Shown here one piece after another: positions 15,300 to 21,619 of a DNA stretch of 39,272 nt (position 1 is its first letter; every line of letters starts with the position of its first letter). The DNA is taken from positions 1-39,272 of IMG/VR virus record IMGVR_UViG_3300045303_000216; one strand, 5' to 3'. Below the pieces are notes generated by a model that saw only the letters and a list, made by a program, of their open reading frames with translations, did no database searches and was not told where the DNA came from. The DNA comes from a virus. Made by a program: the position numbers and the translations under genes.

Positions 15300-15328
15300 A
15301 TATTATTCGCGGACGGTTGATTTGTCAA
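15300..15328 (-). promoter_or_regulatory. Leftward sigma70 promoter of the integrase operon
   Basis: Read leftward: a consensus TTGACA at 15328-15323, a 17-base spacer, and TAATAT at 15305-15300 (one position from consensus order). Transcription should start near 15293. The -35 overlaps the end of the upstream small gene. Confidence 0.8.
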
Positions 15329-15472
15329 TCAGGAATTCGAAGCGGCTCCCTCTTCGGCTTCAATACGGGCCTCGATCAATTGGCGGATGCGTTCGCGTTC
15401 TTCGTCGCTGACGAGCTCGGGGTTGCATGTGCCACACGGAGTAAGCGGTTCATAGTTTTCGGGTTCGGTCAT
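15329..15472 (-). CDS. Small acidic protein with Cys pair
   Basis: A 47-residue reading frame starting MTEPENYEPL with a PCGTCN motif at residues 12-17 and an acidic helical tail (SDEERERIRQLIEARIEAEE). The ATG overlaps the stop of the membrane protein gene upstream (ATGA), and its stop abuts the -35 of the integrase promoter. The helix resembles a small oligomerisation helix. Function unknown. Confidence 0.5.
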   Translation of the reverse strand: MTEPENYEPLTPCGTCNPELVSDEERERIRQLIEARIEAEEGAASNS

Positions 15473-16185
15473 AAATTAAACTCCCATGTCTGATGATTGC
15501 CGCTGTTGACCCTTACCTTTGTAAATCCGGCGTTTCTGAGATCGGAAAGAGCAGGGTTTTGCGGCGATTGGAACGAATTTGCGAATGCTTCATCGAGAGT
15601 CTTGCTGGTGATCCACAGCTCGCATTCGTCGGCACCTGCGGTGTAGGCGGCGATATCTTTTGATTTCTTTTTCAGGCCAAGCTCGATGTTTCGGGCAACA
15701 TCACGGCGAACGCTGATCGCCTGTATTTTGGCGGTCTGCTCAGCCTGTTGCTGCGTTGCCGCGGTTCGAATGGCAACGCTTGACCACGTCGAGAGAAAGA
15801 CGATAGCTCCAAGGCCGAGGGCTAAACCTCCGACAGTCAGCAGGGGCTTTTTATTATCCTCGATGAAATATGCTGCCCGCTCGCCAAAGGTCAGATCGGT
15901 GCCGCGGGCGAGCAGCTCCTGACGGCGAAATTCCAACCGCTCGGCATTCCGCTGCTGTTCGCGTTTGCGTAGCTCCGGATCACCCAGATATTGCGGAGCG
16001 TCGGAAAACCCGCAGAACTGGCAATGCCAGTTTGCTTTATAGGTGATCGCCGCGATGATCCAGATCGGCAGCCACAGTCCGCAGAGAAACACCGCAGCTA
16101 AAATGTGCGGCACGTGGTTCATCGTCTCCTGCTTGAAGAGGCGGCTCTGGTTGCATTGTGGACAAAAGAAACTTGCCTGATTCAT
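15469..16185 (-). CDS. Zinc-ribbon membrane protein, possible lysogenic conversion gene
   Basis: A 238-residue protein. CPQC (8-11) and CQFC (55-58) form a likely zinc ribbon into which the first membrane helix (about 28-49) is inserted. A charged helical region (65-110) and second membrane helix (about 114-134) follow, then a helix rich in Gln/Ala and a mixed C-terminal domain (about 190-238). Transcribed with the repressor genes, it should be made in the lysogen. Phage membrane proteins in this position often exclude superinfecting phages, but nothing in the sequence proves that here. Confidence 0.65.
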   Translation of the reverse strand: MNQASFFCPQCNQSRLFKQETMNHVPHILAAVFLCGLWLPIWIIAAITYKANWHCQFCGFSDAPQYLGDPELRKREQQRNAERLEFRRQELLARGTDLTFGERAAYFIEDNKKPLLTVGGLALGLGAIVFLSTWSSVAIRTAATQQQAEQTAKIQAISVRRDVARNIELGLKKKSKDIAAYTAGADECELWITSKTLDEAFANSFQSPQNPALSDLRNAGFTKVRVNSGNHQTWEFNL

Positions 16186-16209
16186 AAACTTAAACCTTGA
16201 GGAGAGGTG

Positions 16210-16635
16210 TTAAGCCGTTGGGTGAATTATGTGAGTAACCGTGCCGACGATCGCATAGTCATCATCTTCTCTGATCTCCCGATCCGGTAGTTTACCATTG
16301 GCCGGAACCAAAAACAGGCCCGGACGCCCCCGTTTGTCGTTAAGCTTCCAGCGTTTCAGTGTGTACCCGCCATTCAGATAGGCCAGGATAATATCACTAG
16401 GCTCGGGCATTCTACCAATCGCCACCATTACCCAATCGCCGCGGGCGACGTCAGGGATCATTGATTCGCCGTCGATCTGAATCAGCAAAGGCTTATAAAC
16501 GCCTCGTGTTAGTAAATAATTCAGGTCCTGATATTCAAATTCGGCACTGAGCTCCATTGGCTCCCCCGCTGGAATTTTACCTATCAGGGCATCGATCAAT
16601 TTATCAGATTCTTGTGTGAGTTCGTGGGCGATCAT
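16210..16635 (-). CDS. UmuD/LexA-like S24 autoprotease without DNA-binding domain
   Basis: A 141-residue protein matching the S24 (LexA/CI C-terminal) fold: cleavage-site segment IPAGEP with Ala23-Gly24, nucleophile Ser58 in IDGESMIPDVARGD, and general base Lys94 in YTLKRWKLND. CI and LexA carry an HTH domain before the cleavage site. This protein has only about 22 residues there, as in UmuD. No umuC-like gene is present. It starts 11 bases after the RHH protein gene in one leftward unit, so it may serve as the DNA-damage sensor of that repressor. RecA-stimulated self-cleavage is expected from family knowledge. Confidence 0.8.
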   Translation of the reverse strand: MIAHELTQESDKLIDALIGKIPAGEPMELSAEFEYQDLNYLLTRGVYKPLLIQIDGESMIPDVARGDWVMVAIGRMPEPSDIILAYLNGGYTLKRWKLNDKRGRPGLFLVPANGKLPDREIREDDDYAIVGTVTHIIHPTA

Positions 16636-16646
16636 TTCTGTTGAGG

Positions 16647-17021
16647 TTAGCCGGTCTTACGTTTTTTTGGTTTTATACGACGCTCTATCTCCTGGATTTC
16701 ATCCTCACCAATAAGCTGCTGGCGAATCATTTCTTTTGAGGAGGGGTGGCTGCTCAATTTTGCCGTGGCCACCTTAGCTCCCGATTTCGGCTCCGGAATA
16801 AAAGCGTTCATCTTTGGTTCACTTTTGAACGCCTCAGGGCTTAATTCTTTCTCTTCTCGGATTGTCTGAACGATAAATTGATGCAAAAGTCCGCTCATAG
16901 ATGCCCCGCGAAGCTCCGCTGCTATCTGTAAGTCTGCCTTTATTTGCTCACTAATTCTGATTTGAATATAGGCTGCCTTTGGCATTTGAAAAGTCACTAC
17001 ATTGTTCATACACGCGTTCAT
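16647..17021 (-). CDS. Ribbon-helix-helix DNA-binding protein, candidate lysogeny repressor
   Basis: From this ATG the product is 124 residues. The ribbon AAYIQIRIS and helices (EQIKADLQIAAELRGASMSGLLHQFIVQTIREEKEL) form an Arc/CopG/MetJ-type RHH domain. The remaining 70 residues are a Lys/Pro/Ser-rich linker and a short helix (EDEIQEIERRIKPKKRK). Starts are uncertain: TTG 17033, ATG 17021, 17009 or 16985, none with a good ribosome site. ATG 16985 would place one operator site in its leader. It is divergent from a second RHH gene and followed by the S24 autoprotease, which is why I propose it as the repressor. Confidence 0.7.
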   Translation of the reverse strand: MNACMNNVVTFQMPKAAYIQIRISEQIKADLQIAAELRGASMSGLLHQFIVQTIREEKELSPEAFKSEPKMNAFIPEPKSGAKVATAKLSSHPSSKEMIRQQLIGEDEIQEIERRIKPKKRKTG

Positions 17022-17095
17022 TGGCTTATTCAAAAAAAGTTTCTAGAAATATATTGACAATGTCATGACATTGTTTTAGAGTGTCACTACATCGT
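16993..17095. promoter_or_regulatory. Operator region with three related 13-bp sites
   Basis: GTCACTACATTGT (16993-17005), GTCATGACATTGT (17062-17074) and GTCACTACATCGT (17083-17095) are near-identical and in the same orientation. The middle one lies within a perfect 18-bp palindrome, ACAATGTCATGACATTGT (17057-17074), sitting between the -35 and -10 of the rightward promoter. RHH proteins bind as dimers of dimers to such short repeats. This looks like the genetic switch. Confidence 0.75.
17054..17082 (+). promoter_or_regulatory. Rightward early promoter inside the switch region
   Basis: TTGACA (17054-17059), a 17-base spacer and TAGAGT (17077-17082). The spacer holds the 18-bp palindrome, so bound repressor would cover the promoter. 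It would drive the second RHH gene and probably the early genes. Confidence 0.7.
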
Positions 17096-17102
17096 CACAA
17101 CG

Positions 17103-17288
17103 ATGTTAGGACTAATGAAAAACGATACGATTCAAATTCGCATTTCCGAGGCTGAGAAAGAAGCCCTGAATGAGATCGCCTTAAAGCTCGACATCCCTGC
17201 ATCGCAAATCGTTCGTGACGCGGTCAGGGCGAGGTTGGCCGAACTAAAGCAGGCTTCGGAGGAAGCAAAGGAAATAGCAATCGCATAG
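17103..17288 (+). CDS. Ribbon-helix-helix protein, Cro-like counterpart
   Basis: A 61-residue RHH protein: ribbon DTIQIRIS, helix EAEKEALNEIALKLD, turn IPASQIV, helix RDAVRARLAELKQ. It is the first rightward gene from the switch promoter, opposite the larger RHH gene, just as cro faces cI. Both would be expected to bind the same type of sites. ATG 17115 is an alternative start (MKNDTIQIRI). Size is typical for Arc/CopG-like single-domain proteins. Confidence 0.75.
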   Translation: MLGLMKNDTIQIRISEAEKEALNEIALKLDIPASQIVRDAVRARLAELKQASEEAKEIAIA

Positions 17289-17479
17289 AACCAAGCGAAA
17301 CGGTGGAGGCACCACGGCGGAAGCGGTCACAAAACGGCATCTCGCAAAGGTTCGGAGCAAGCAGGGAAATACGATCTTTAACAGATTGGCCATGAAATTC
17401 GTGGTCGATAAAGGCAGAGTGAGTGCCGCACTTTCAATCACACGGTTTGAAGCCGGGGAGCTCTGCCCTAATTTTGACA

Positions 17480-17514
17480 GGGGCTTTCGGGATAACAAGG
17501 CGAGTTTGTTGGCA
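17480..17514. repeat. Interspersed 34-bp repeat, copy 2
   Basis: Partner of 15261-15294, same orientation on the plus strand. Here it follows a weak GCCCT/AGGGGC inverted repeat; copy 1 follows a strong hairpin ending in the same GGGG. The shared setting suggests a conserved RNA or protein-binding element. Confidence 0.55.
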
Positions 17515-17585
17515 CACGTTCATCTTGTTTACACAAAGGCCTTTACTTTCGGACGGCTTGATGTGGGTCTTGCCTCCGATAACCG

Positions 17586-17632
17586 AAAGGGCGGCTCTCA
17601 ACTCTTTGGCAAAAGGCGGCCGCCCTTTCTTT
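17586..17632 (+). terminator. Intrinsic terminator upstream of the metallopeptidase gene
   Basis: AAAGGGCGGC (17586-17595) pairs perfectly with GCCGCCCTTT (17619-17628) around a 23-base loop, followed by CTTTC. This should end or attenuate the short transcript starting at the switch promoter, before the early operon. Delayed-early antitermination at this point would resemble lambda tR1. Confidence 0.65.
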
Positions 17633-17651
17633 CACTCTCCAAATAAAATCA

Positions 17652-18521
17652 ATGGCGAACGACAATGGACAAAATGAAGCGACGAAAAGGGCAGTCGCGA
17701 TGCTATCGGACGAAAACCGGAAATGGCTCCAATCTTGGATAGACCAGGGCTGGAATATCACGATCAGCGAGAAATCCTACGACTGGAATGCGGTAAAACT
17801 CTTTGCGGGCGACGCCGAGCCATCCACGCTTTACGGTTTTGGTTCGCTCAACGCGATCCTGAAAGCTGTGGAAACCGAAGAATATCGCCGCAAGCTCGAC
17901 TCCGAATTTGAGCGGGCTCAGACACAGCCGCCAATCGTTCATCAGTTCACGTTTTGTCTTGCATGCGGTGAGCCGGGCAATGTTTTGGACGGGTTTTGCG
18001 AGCCATGTAAGAGTGCGGGCACGGAATTCAAGGTTCCGTCAGAAAGCGAGTTTATCGATAGCACGGCAGAGTTTCTCATCGCTCCGGAGATCGCCAACAT
18101 TGGCCAGCGGCTGATCAGCACGTACGAAGAAGATTTCTGGGTTATCAAGCATGCTCGAATCGATTATCTCTGGAAACGTGCTGGCGGAGAAAAGGCTGGG
18201 CGTGCGACCTTGGGCACGCTCCGAAAAGTGTCGGGCGAGCTTAAATTCTACTCTCAGAAAGACTACATCTGTGCTATCTCGGCAGATCATTGCCACGGGT
18301 TGAATCCTTTCCAGATCACCGCTCTCGTTTTCCACGAGCTTAAACACGGATATTGGGACCACGAGAAGGCGAAATATTCGCTGATCGGCCATGACTTTGA
18401 AGGCTTTAGACGCGAGGTTGAGTTGTTCGGATATTGGAAACCCGATATCAAGGCAATCGCGAAATCGTTTGCCGTCGCGAGCCAACAGAATTTATTCGAA
18501 AGCATGGGGGCACGGTCATGA
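17652..18521 (+). CDS. Putative phage metallopeptidase with zinc ribbon
   Basis: A 289-residue protein. Residues 1-95 are helical and unrecognised. A zinc ribbon (CLACG, CEPCK) lies at about 102-119. Residues 130-289 match the phage metallopeptidase domain (PF18894 type): FWVIKHARIDYLWKRAGG, an Arg/Lys-rich strand, ALVFHELKHGYWD with the HExxH-like zinc site His228-Glu229-x-x-His232, and RREVELFGYW as the downstream helix. Substrate is unknown. Such proteins are frequent in early regions of phages. It starts a chain of ATGA-linked genes. Confidence 0.7.
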   Translation: MANDNGQNEATKRAVAMLSDENRKWLQSWIDQGWNITISEKSYDWNAVKLFAGDAEPSTLYGFGSLNAILKAVETEEYRRKLDSEFERAQTQPPIVHQFTFCLACGEPGNVLDGFCEPCKSAGTEFKVPSESEFIDSTAEFLIAPEIANIGQRLISTYEEDFWVIKHARIDYLWKRAGGEKAGRATLGTLRKVSGELKFYSQKDYICAISADHCHGLNPFQITALVFHELKHGYWDHEKAKYSLIGHDFEGFRREVELFGYWKPDIKAIAKSFAVASQQNLFESMGARS

Positions 18522-18676
18522 CGAGACGCAATGATATCAGCTTTCTTTTTTATCAGGTCATGGGACACGTCGCCCTGTTTCTCTTTGGGATCATCTTCGC
18601 CCTGAGCATGATCGGCGATAACAAAGACGTGACGATGGACACGCTCCGCGGCTGGTGGGAGATCATCTGGCGATGA
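18518..18676 (+). CDS. Small single-pass membrane protein
   Basis: A 52-residue protein whose ATG overlaps the metallopeptidase stop (ATGA). Residues about 10-31 form a hydrophobic helix (FYQVMGHVALFLFGIIFALSM). The C-terminal part is short and ends GWWEIIWR. It also overlaps the next gene by ATGA. Function unknown; coupled expression suggests it works with the neighbouring early proteins at the membrane. Confidence 0.55.
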   Translation: MTRRNDISFLFYQVMGHVALFLFGIIFALSMIGDNKDVTMDTLRGWWEIIWR

Positions 18677-18885
18677 GTCTGGGCCGCTCGAAATCCGAGC
18701 AGGCGGCGACAAACGTTCGGATCTATAACCGCCGATACTGGCGAACGCATAGACACACGATGCCGAGCCGCAAGGAATATTTTGCCAAACACTATCAGGC
18801 AAATCGAGAAAGGAAGCTAGCAGCCGCAAAGGCCCGAAAGGAAATCAATGGCGAGCAAAACATCGATCGAATGGACCGACTATAA
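18673..18885 (+). CDS. Small very basic hypothetical protein
   Basis: A 70-residue protein rich in Arg/Lys/His (RIYNRRYWRTHRHT, YFAKHYQANRERKLAAAKARKE). It could bind nucleic acid. It starts in the ATGA overlap with the membrane protein gene and its 3' end overlaps the next gene by 38 bases. No family recognised. Confidence 0.5.
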   Translation: MSLGRSKSEQAATNVRIYNRRYWRTHRHTMPSRKEYFAKHYQANRERKLAAAKARKEINGEQNIDRMDRL

Positions 18886-19936
18886 CTGGAATTTCCTTCG
18901 CGGCTGTTCGCGGGTGAGCGAGGGCTGCCGGAACTGTTACGCCGAGAAGATCGCCGGACGGTTTTCGGGCGAAGGTATGGCATACGCGGGACTCGCCAAA
19001 ATGGTCAACCACGAAGCCCGCTGGACGGGCGAGATCAAATTCTATGAGGACGTTTTGCTCGAGCCTCTGAAATGGAAAAAGCCGCGGCGTGTCTTTGTCA
19101 ATTCGATGAGCGATCTGTTTCACGAAAAGGTGACGGACGAAATGCTCGACAAGGCGTTCGCGGTCATGGCCCTGACACCTCAGCACACTTATCAGATTCT
19201 GACGAAGCGGCCGGAGCGGATGAAGGAATATTTTCGACCAGGACGACAAAACGATGTCGTGAAAGCCGTTTGTAGCTATCTAGATAGCCGTGACAAGGGC
19301 AAGCGAGGCGGACTCTCGTCAAAAATTCAATGGCTCGCTCAATACGATGGCGAATGGCCGCCGCAAAACGTCTGGCTCGGTGTTTCTTGCGAAGACCAGA
19401 AAACCGCCGACGAACGCATTCCACTCTTACTCGAAACGCCCGCTGCGATCCGCTGGATAAGTGCCGAGCCGCTGCTTGGGCCGATTGATTTAACCCAACT
19501 TCCGACTGGTCATTGGGCCTACGGCAAAGTTGACGTAATGAGCGGCTATCTCTGTGGTGACGAGCCGGATGCGATGACTGATTTCGAGGCCGATCCCGCT
19601 GGATGGATCAGAAAGCCCCCAAGCGAATGGGAACGTGGACCGCACAAGCTCGATTGGGTCGTAGTCGGCGGAGAGTCGGGACCGGGAGCGAGGTCGTGTG
19701 ATATCTCGTGGATTCGCTGGATCGTTGAGCAATGCAAAGCCGCTGGTGTCCCTGCGTTTGTTAAGCAGTTCGGGGCGAGGCCGTTTATGGGCGTGAAGGG
19801 CTTTGGGCCAGTAATAAAGAACCGCAAAGGCGGCGATCCGTCCGAGTGGCCCGAAGATTTGCAGATTCGGGAGTTTCCTGACCGATCGGGTCAACAGGGT
19901 TCTGCGGCATCACCCTTCGAGCCGTGTGTCAATTGA
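18848..19936 (+). CDS. Gp37/Gp68-family protein (DUF5131), radical-SAM-like
   Basis: A 362-residue protein with the family hallmark at the N-terminus: TSIEWTDYNWNFLRGCSRVS and EGCRNCYAEK, giving three Cys (C20, C27, C30) placed as in an iron-sulphur cluster site. Later motifs fit: VFVNSMSDLFHEKV, YQILTKRPERM, NVWLGVSCEDQ, IRWISAEPLLGPI, WVVVGGESGPGAR, VPAFVKQFG. The family is common in phages and mobile elements and probably belongs to the radical SAM superfamily, but its reaction is not established. It is a candidate for nucleotide or nucleic acid modification. Confidence 0.85.
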   Translation: MASKTSIEWTDYNWNFLRGCSRVSEGCRNCYAEKIAGRFSGEGMAYAGLAKMVNHEARWTGEIKFYEDVLLEPLKWKKPRRVFVNSMSDLFHEKVTDEMLDKAFAVMALTPQHTYQILTKRPERMKEYFRPGRQNDVVKAVCSYLDSRDKGKRGGLSSKIQWLAQYDGEWPPQNVWLGVSCEDQKTADERIPLLLETPAAIRWISAEPLLGPIDLTQLPTGHWAYGKVDVMSGYLCGDEPDAMTDFEADPAGWIRKPPSEWERGPHKLDWVVVGGESGPGARSCDISWIRWIVEQCKAAGVPAFVKQFGARPFMGVKGFGPVIKNRKGGDPSEWPEDLQIREFPDRSGQQGSAASPFEPCVN

Positions 19937-20043
19937 GGCTTTTTCCTTTTTGTAGTACTGAGTCAATTGCAAAACAGGGCCGCCGGTGTTGGGAGCTGGT
20001 CACATAGCGTTCCGGCTTAGGCCGACGGTCCTTGATAAAAGCG

Positions 20044-20199
20044 ATGGCATTGAGAAAGGAAAAACTATCGGGCGAATGTAATTGCGACGGATGCCGCCGG
20101 CAGATATGGGACTCGGGATTCATTCTCGGTCTGTGCGTGATCGGCTTCGTGATGCTGATCGTCCTGGCTTACGGTCTGAGGGCCGCGGCGAGTTTATGA
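20044..20199 (+). CDS. Tiny membrane protein with CNCDGC motif
   Basis: A 51-residue protein, MALRKEKLSGECNCDGC then a hydrophobic segment (about residues 26-46: FILGLCVIGFVMLIVLAYGL). An AGAAAGG-type purine stretch lies inside the start region, but no clear upstream ribosome site is seen. Its stop overlaps the next start (ATGA). Probably an inner membrane peptide; function unknown. Confidence 0.5.
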   Translation: MALRKEKLSGECNCDGCRRQIWDSGFILGLCVIGFVMLIVLAYGLRAAASL

Positions 20200-20285
20200 A
20201 ATTACTATTCCGGATCTGTGCGGTCGTTTTCGTCATCGGCGTGCTGCGGGTGATCAAGGCGAACTATGAGGAAAGAAATATATGA
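20196..20285 (+). CDS. Very small membrane peptide
   Basis: A 29-residue frame (MKLLFRICAVVFVIGVLRVI, then a charged tail) linked by ATGA overlaps to genes on both sides. The hydrophobic stretch could cross the membrane once. Support comes only from the tight overlaps and the clean hydrophobic pattern. Confidence 0.45.
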   Translation: MKLLFRICAVVFVIGVLRVIKANYEERNI

Positions 20286-21325
20286 AGAAACTGAGCAAGA
20301 AAAACGCGGTCACGGCATATAAGGTTTTCGATCCGGACTGGACCTGCAAAGGCTTTAAGTTCGCGATCGGCAAGACCTACAAGCATGAGGGTAAAGTGAA
20401 GATCTGCCAGAGCGGTTTTCACGCATGCACCTTCGCCGGCGACTGCTTTTCTTATTACAGTTTCATCCCTACAAACAAGGTCGCCGAGGTCAGGGTCTGG
20501 GGCGAGACGGACGAAAACGATGGCGACACAAAGCTTTGTGGCTCGCAGATCGAGATCGTCCGCGAGATCGCATGGCCAGAACTGCTGACGCTCGCCAATC
20601 TCGGGAAAGATAACACCGGACATTCAAACACGGGCGACAGGAATTCGGGCGACAGTAATTCGGGCGACAGGAATTCGGGCGACAGTAATTCGGGCTCCTG
20701 GAATTCGGGCTCCTGGAATTCGGGCGACAGTAATTCGGGCTCCTGGAATTCGGGCGACAGTAATTCGGGCTACAGGAATTCGGGCGACAGGAATTCGGGC
20801 TCCTGGAATTCGGGCGACAGGAATTCGGGCGACAGTAATTCGGGCGACAGGAATTCGGGCTCCTGGAATTCGGGCTCCTGGAATTCGGGCGACAGGAATT
20901 CGGGCGACAGTAATTCGGGCTCCTGGAATTCGGGCGACAGGAATTCGGGCGACAGTAATTCGGGCTACAGGAATTCGGGAGCATTCTGCACCGACGCAAA
21001 TCCCGAGGTCTGGCTATTCGACCAGCCGAGCGGCATCAAGGTTCAGGACTGGGAGCGACACCCGGCCGTTCGCATCTTAAATAACAATCTCGAAACACAT
21101 CTCTGGATCTACGCAAATTCCATGTCGGACGCTGAGAAAGAGGCGAATCCGAATTGGGAAACACGCGACGGCTATCTCAAGGCGATCACGTTAAAAGAGG
21201 CGTGGGTCAATATGTGGCCGAACCTAGACGAAAAGAGCCGAAAGATCTTTTACATGCTGCCGAACTTCGACCCTCTGAAGTTCATGCAGATCACGGGCAT
21301 CGATGTCAAGGTAAATGCGGAATAA
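20282..21325 (+). CDS. Pentapeptide-repeat protein with DUF7666-like N-terminal domain
   Basis: A 347-residue protein. Residues 1-105 form the domain often joined to such repeats (AYKVFDPDWTCKGFKF, GKTYKHEGKVKICQSGFHAC, DCFSYYSF, VRVWGETDE). Residues 111-235 are 25 perfect-register pentapeptides of the form N-S-G-x-x, where x-x is DS, DR, SW or YR. They should fold as a right-handed beta-helix. Residues 240-347 are a mixed domain (LWIYANSMSDAEKEANPNW). Pentapeptide proteins can mimic DNA or act as rigid scaffolds; no activity can be assigned. The following reading frame continues in register past its TAA. Confidence 0.8.
   Translation: MKKLSKKNAVTAYKVFDPDWTCKGFKFAIGKTYKHEGKVKICQSGFHACTFAGDCFSYYSFIPTNKVAEVRVWGETDENDGDTKLCGSQIEIVREIAWPELLTLANLGKDNTGHSNTGDRNSGDSNSGDRNSGDSNSGSWNSGSWNSGDSNSGSWNSGDSNSGYRNSGDRNSGSWNSGDRNSGDSNSGDRNSGSWNSGSWNSGDRNSGDSNSGSWNSGDRNSGDSNSGYRNSGAFCTDANPEVWLFDQPSGIKVQDWERHPAVRILNNNLETHLWIYANSMSDAEKEANPNWETRDGYLKAITLKEAWVNMWPNLDEKSRKIFYMLPNFDPLKFMQITGIDVKVNAE
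20612..20986 (+). repeat. 25-unit, 15-bp tandem repeat
   Basis: Twenty-five in-frame 15-bp units, mostly built on AATTCGGGC plus GACAG, TCCTG, TACAG and an end base. Because most units are preceded by G, the stretch contains 16 GAATTC sites. It is coding, not a CRISPR array. Such a block can gain or lose units by slippage. Confidence 0.95.
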
Positions 21326-21619
21326 ACCTATATTTCGGGAGCAATTTCAGGACTTGAGACGACCGCAGCGTTTCAGAATTTCGAGCGGGCGGAAGATCTG
21401 CTGCGGGAACGGGGCCATGAGCCGGTCAATCCGATGAAAAAGGTCAGCGAGCAAGACGGCAAATCGTGGGAAGAGTACATGAAAGAAGATATCCCGATCA
21501 TGCTCGAATGCGACGGCATCTTTATGCTCTCGAACTACCACGGCTCACGCGGTGCCCGGTTAGAGCTTTATGTCGCCGAGGCGTTGGGAATGGAAGTGAT
21601 GCATGAGGTGAACGCATGA
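21315..21619 (+). CDS. DUF4406 family protein with disrupted start (one-base frameshift)
   Basis: The frame ending at TGA 21617-21619 reads TYISGAISGLETTAAFQNFERAEDLL, VNPMKKVSEQDGKSWEEYM, ECDGIFMLSNYHGSRGARLELYVAEALGMEV, a clear DUF4406 (nucleoside deoxyribosyltransferase-like) protein of about 98 residues. Upstream of Thr the frame meets the TAA of the pentapeptide gene (21323-21325) with no ATG, GTG or TTG. An ATG at 21315 in the next frame reads MRNK. One extra A in AATAAACC would give MRNKTYISG, the normal family start. So this is either a sequence or assembly error, a real frameshift, or an unusual initiation. Confidence 0.65.

Larger units (their letters stand above)
17289..17651 (+). 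other. 363-bp non-coding stretch between the switch and the early genes
   Basis: No convincing gene is present; short open frames here have no family likeness. It contains the second 34-bp repeat (17480-17514), preceded by a TTGACA (17474-17479) without a matching -10, a 10-bp palindrome AAAGGCCTTT downstream of it, and a strong hairpin at the end (17586-17628). The lay-out would suit a leader for antitermination or a small RNA. Confidence 0.5.

Noticed and set aside
16210-16635. A UmuDC-type error-prone polymerase operon
   Set aside because: Only the UmuD-like part is present. The next gene is the RHH protein and no umuC-like polymerase is encoded in the window.
17386-17677. Short frames in the gap after the Cro-like gene
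   Set aside because: They cross the 34-bp repeat and the terminator hairpin, have no recognisable domain, and lack ribosome sites.
20612-20986. Possible CRISPR array because of regular repeats
   Set aside because: Units are 15 bp, contiguous, in frame and without spacers; they encode pentapeptides.
20490-20999. A 169-codon leftward frame rich in Pro-Asn-Ser-Cys repeats
   Set aside because: It is an antisense shadow of the 15-bp tandem repeat in the pentapeptide gene; the repeat keeps every frame open.
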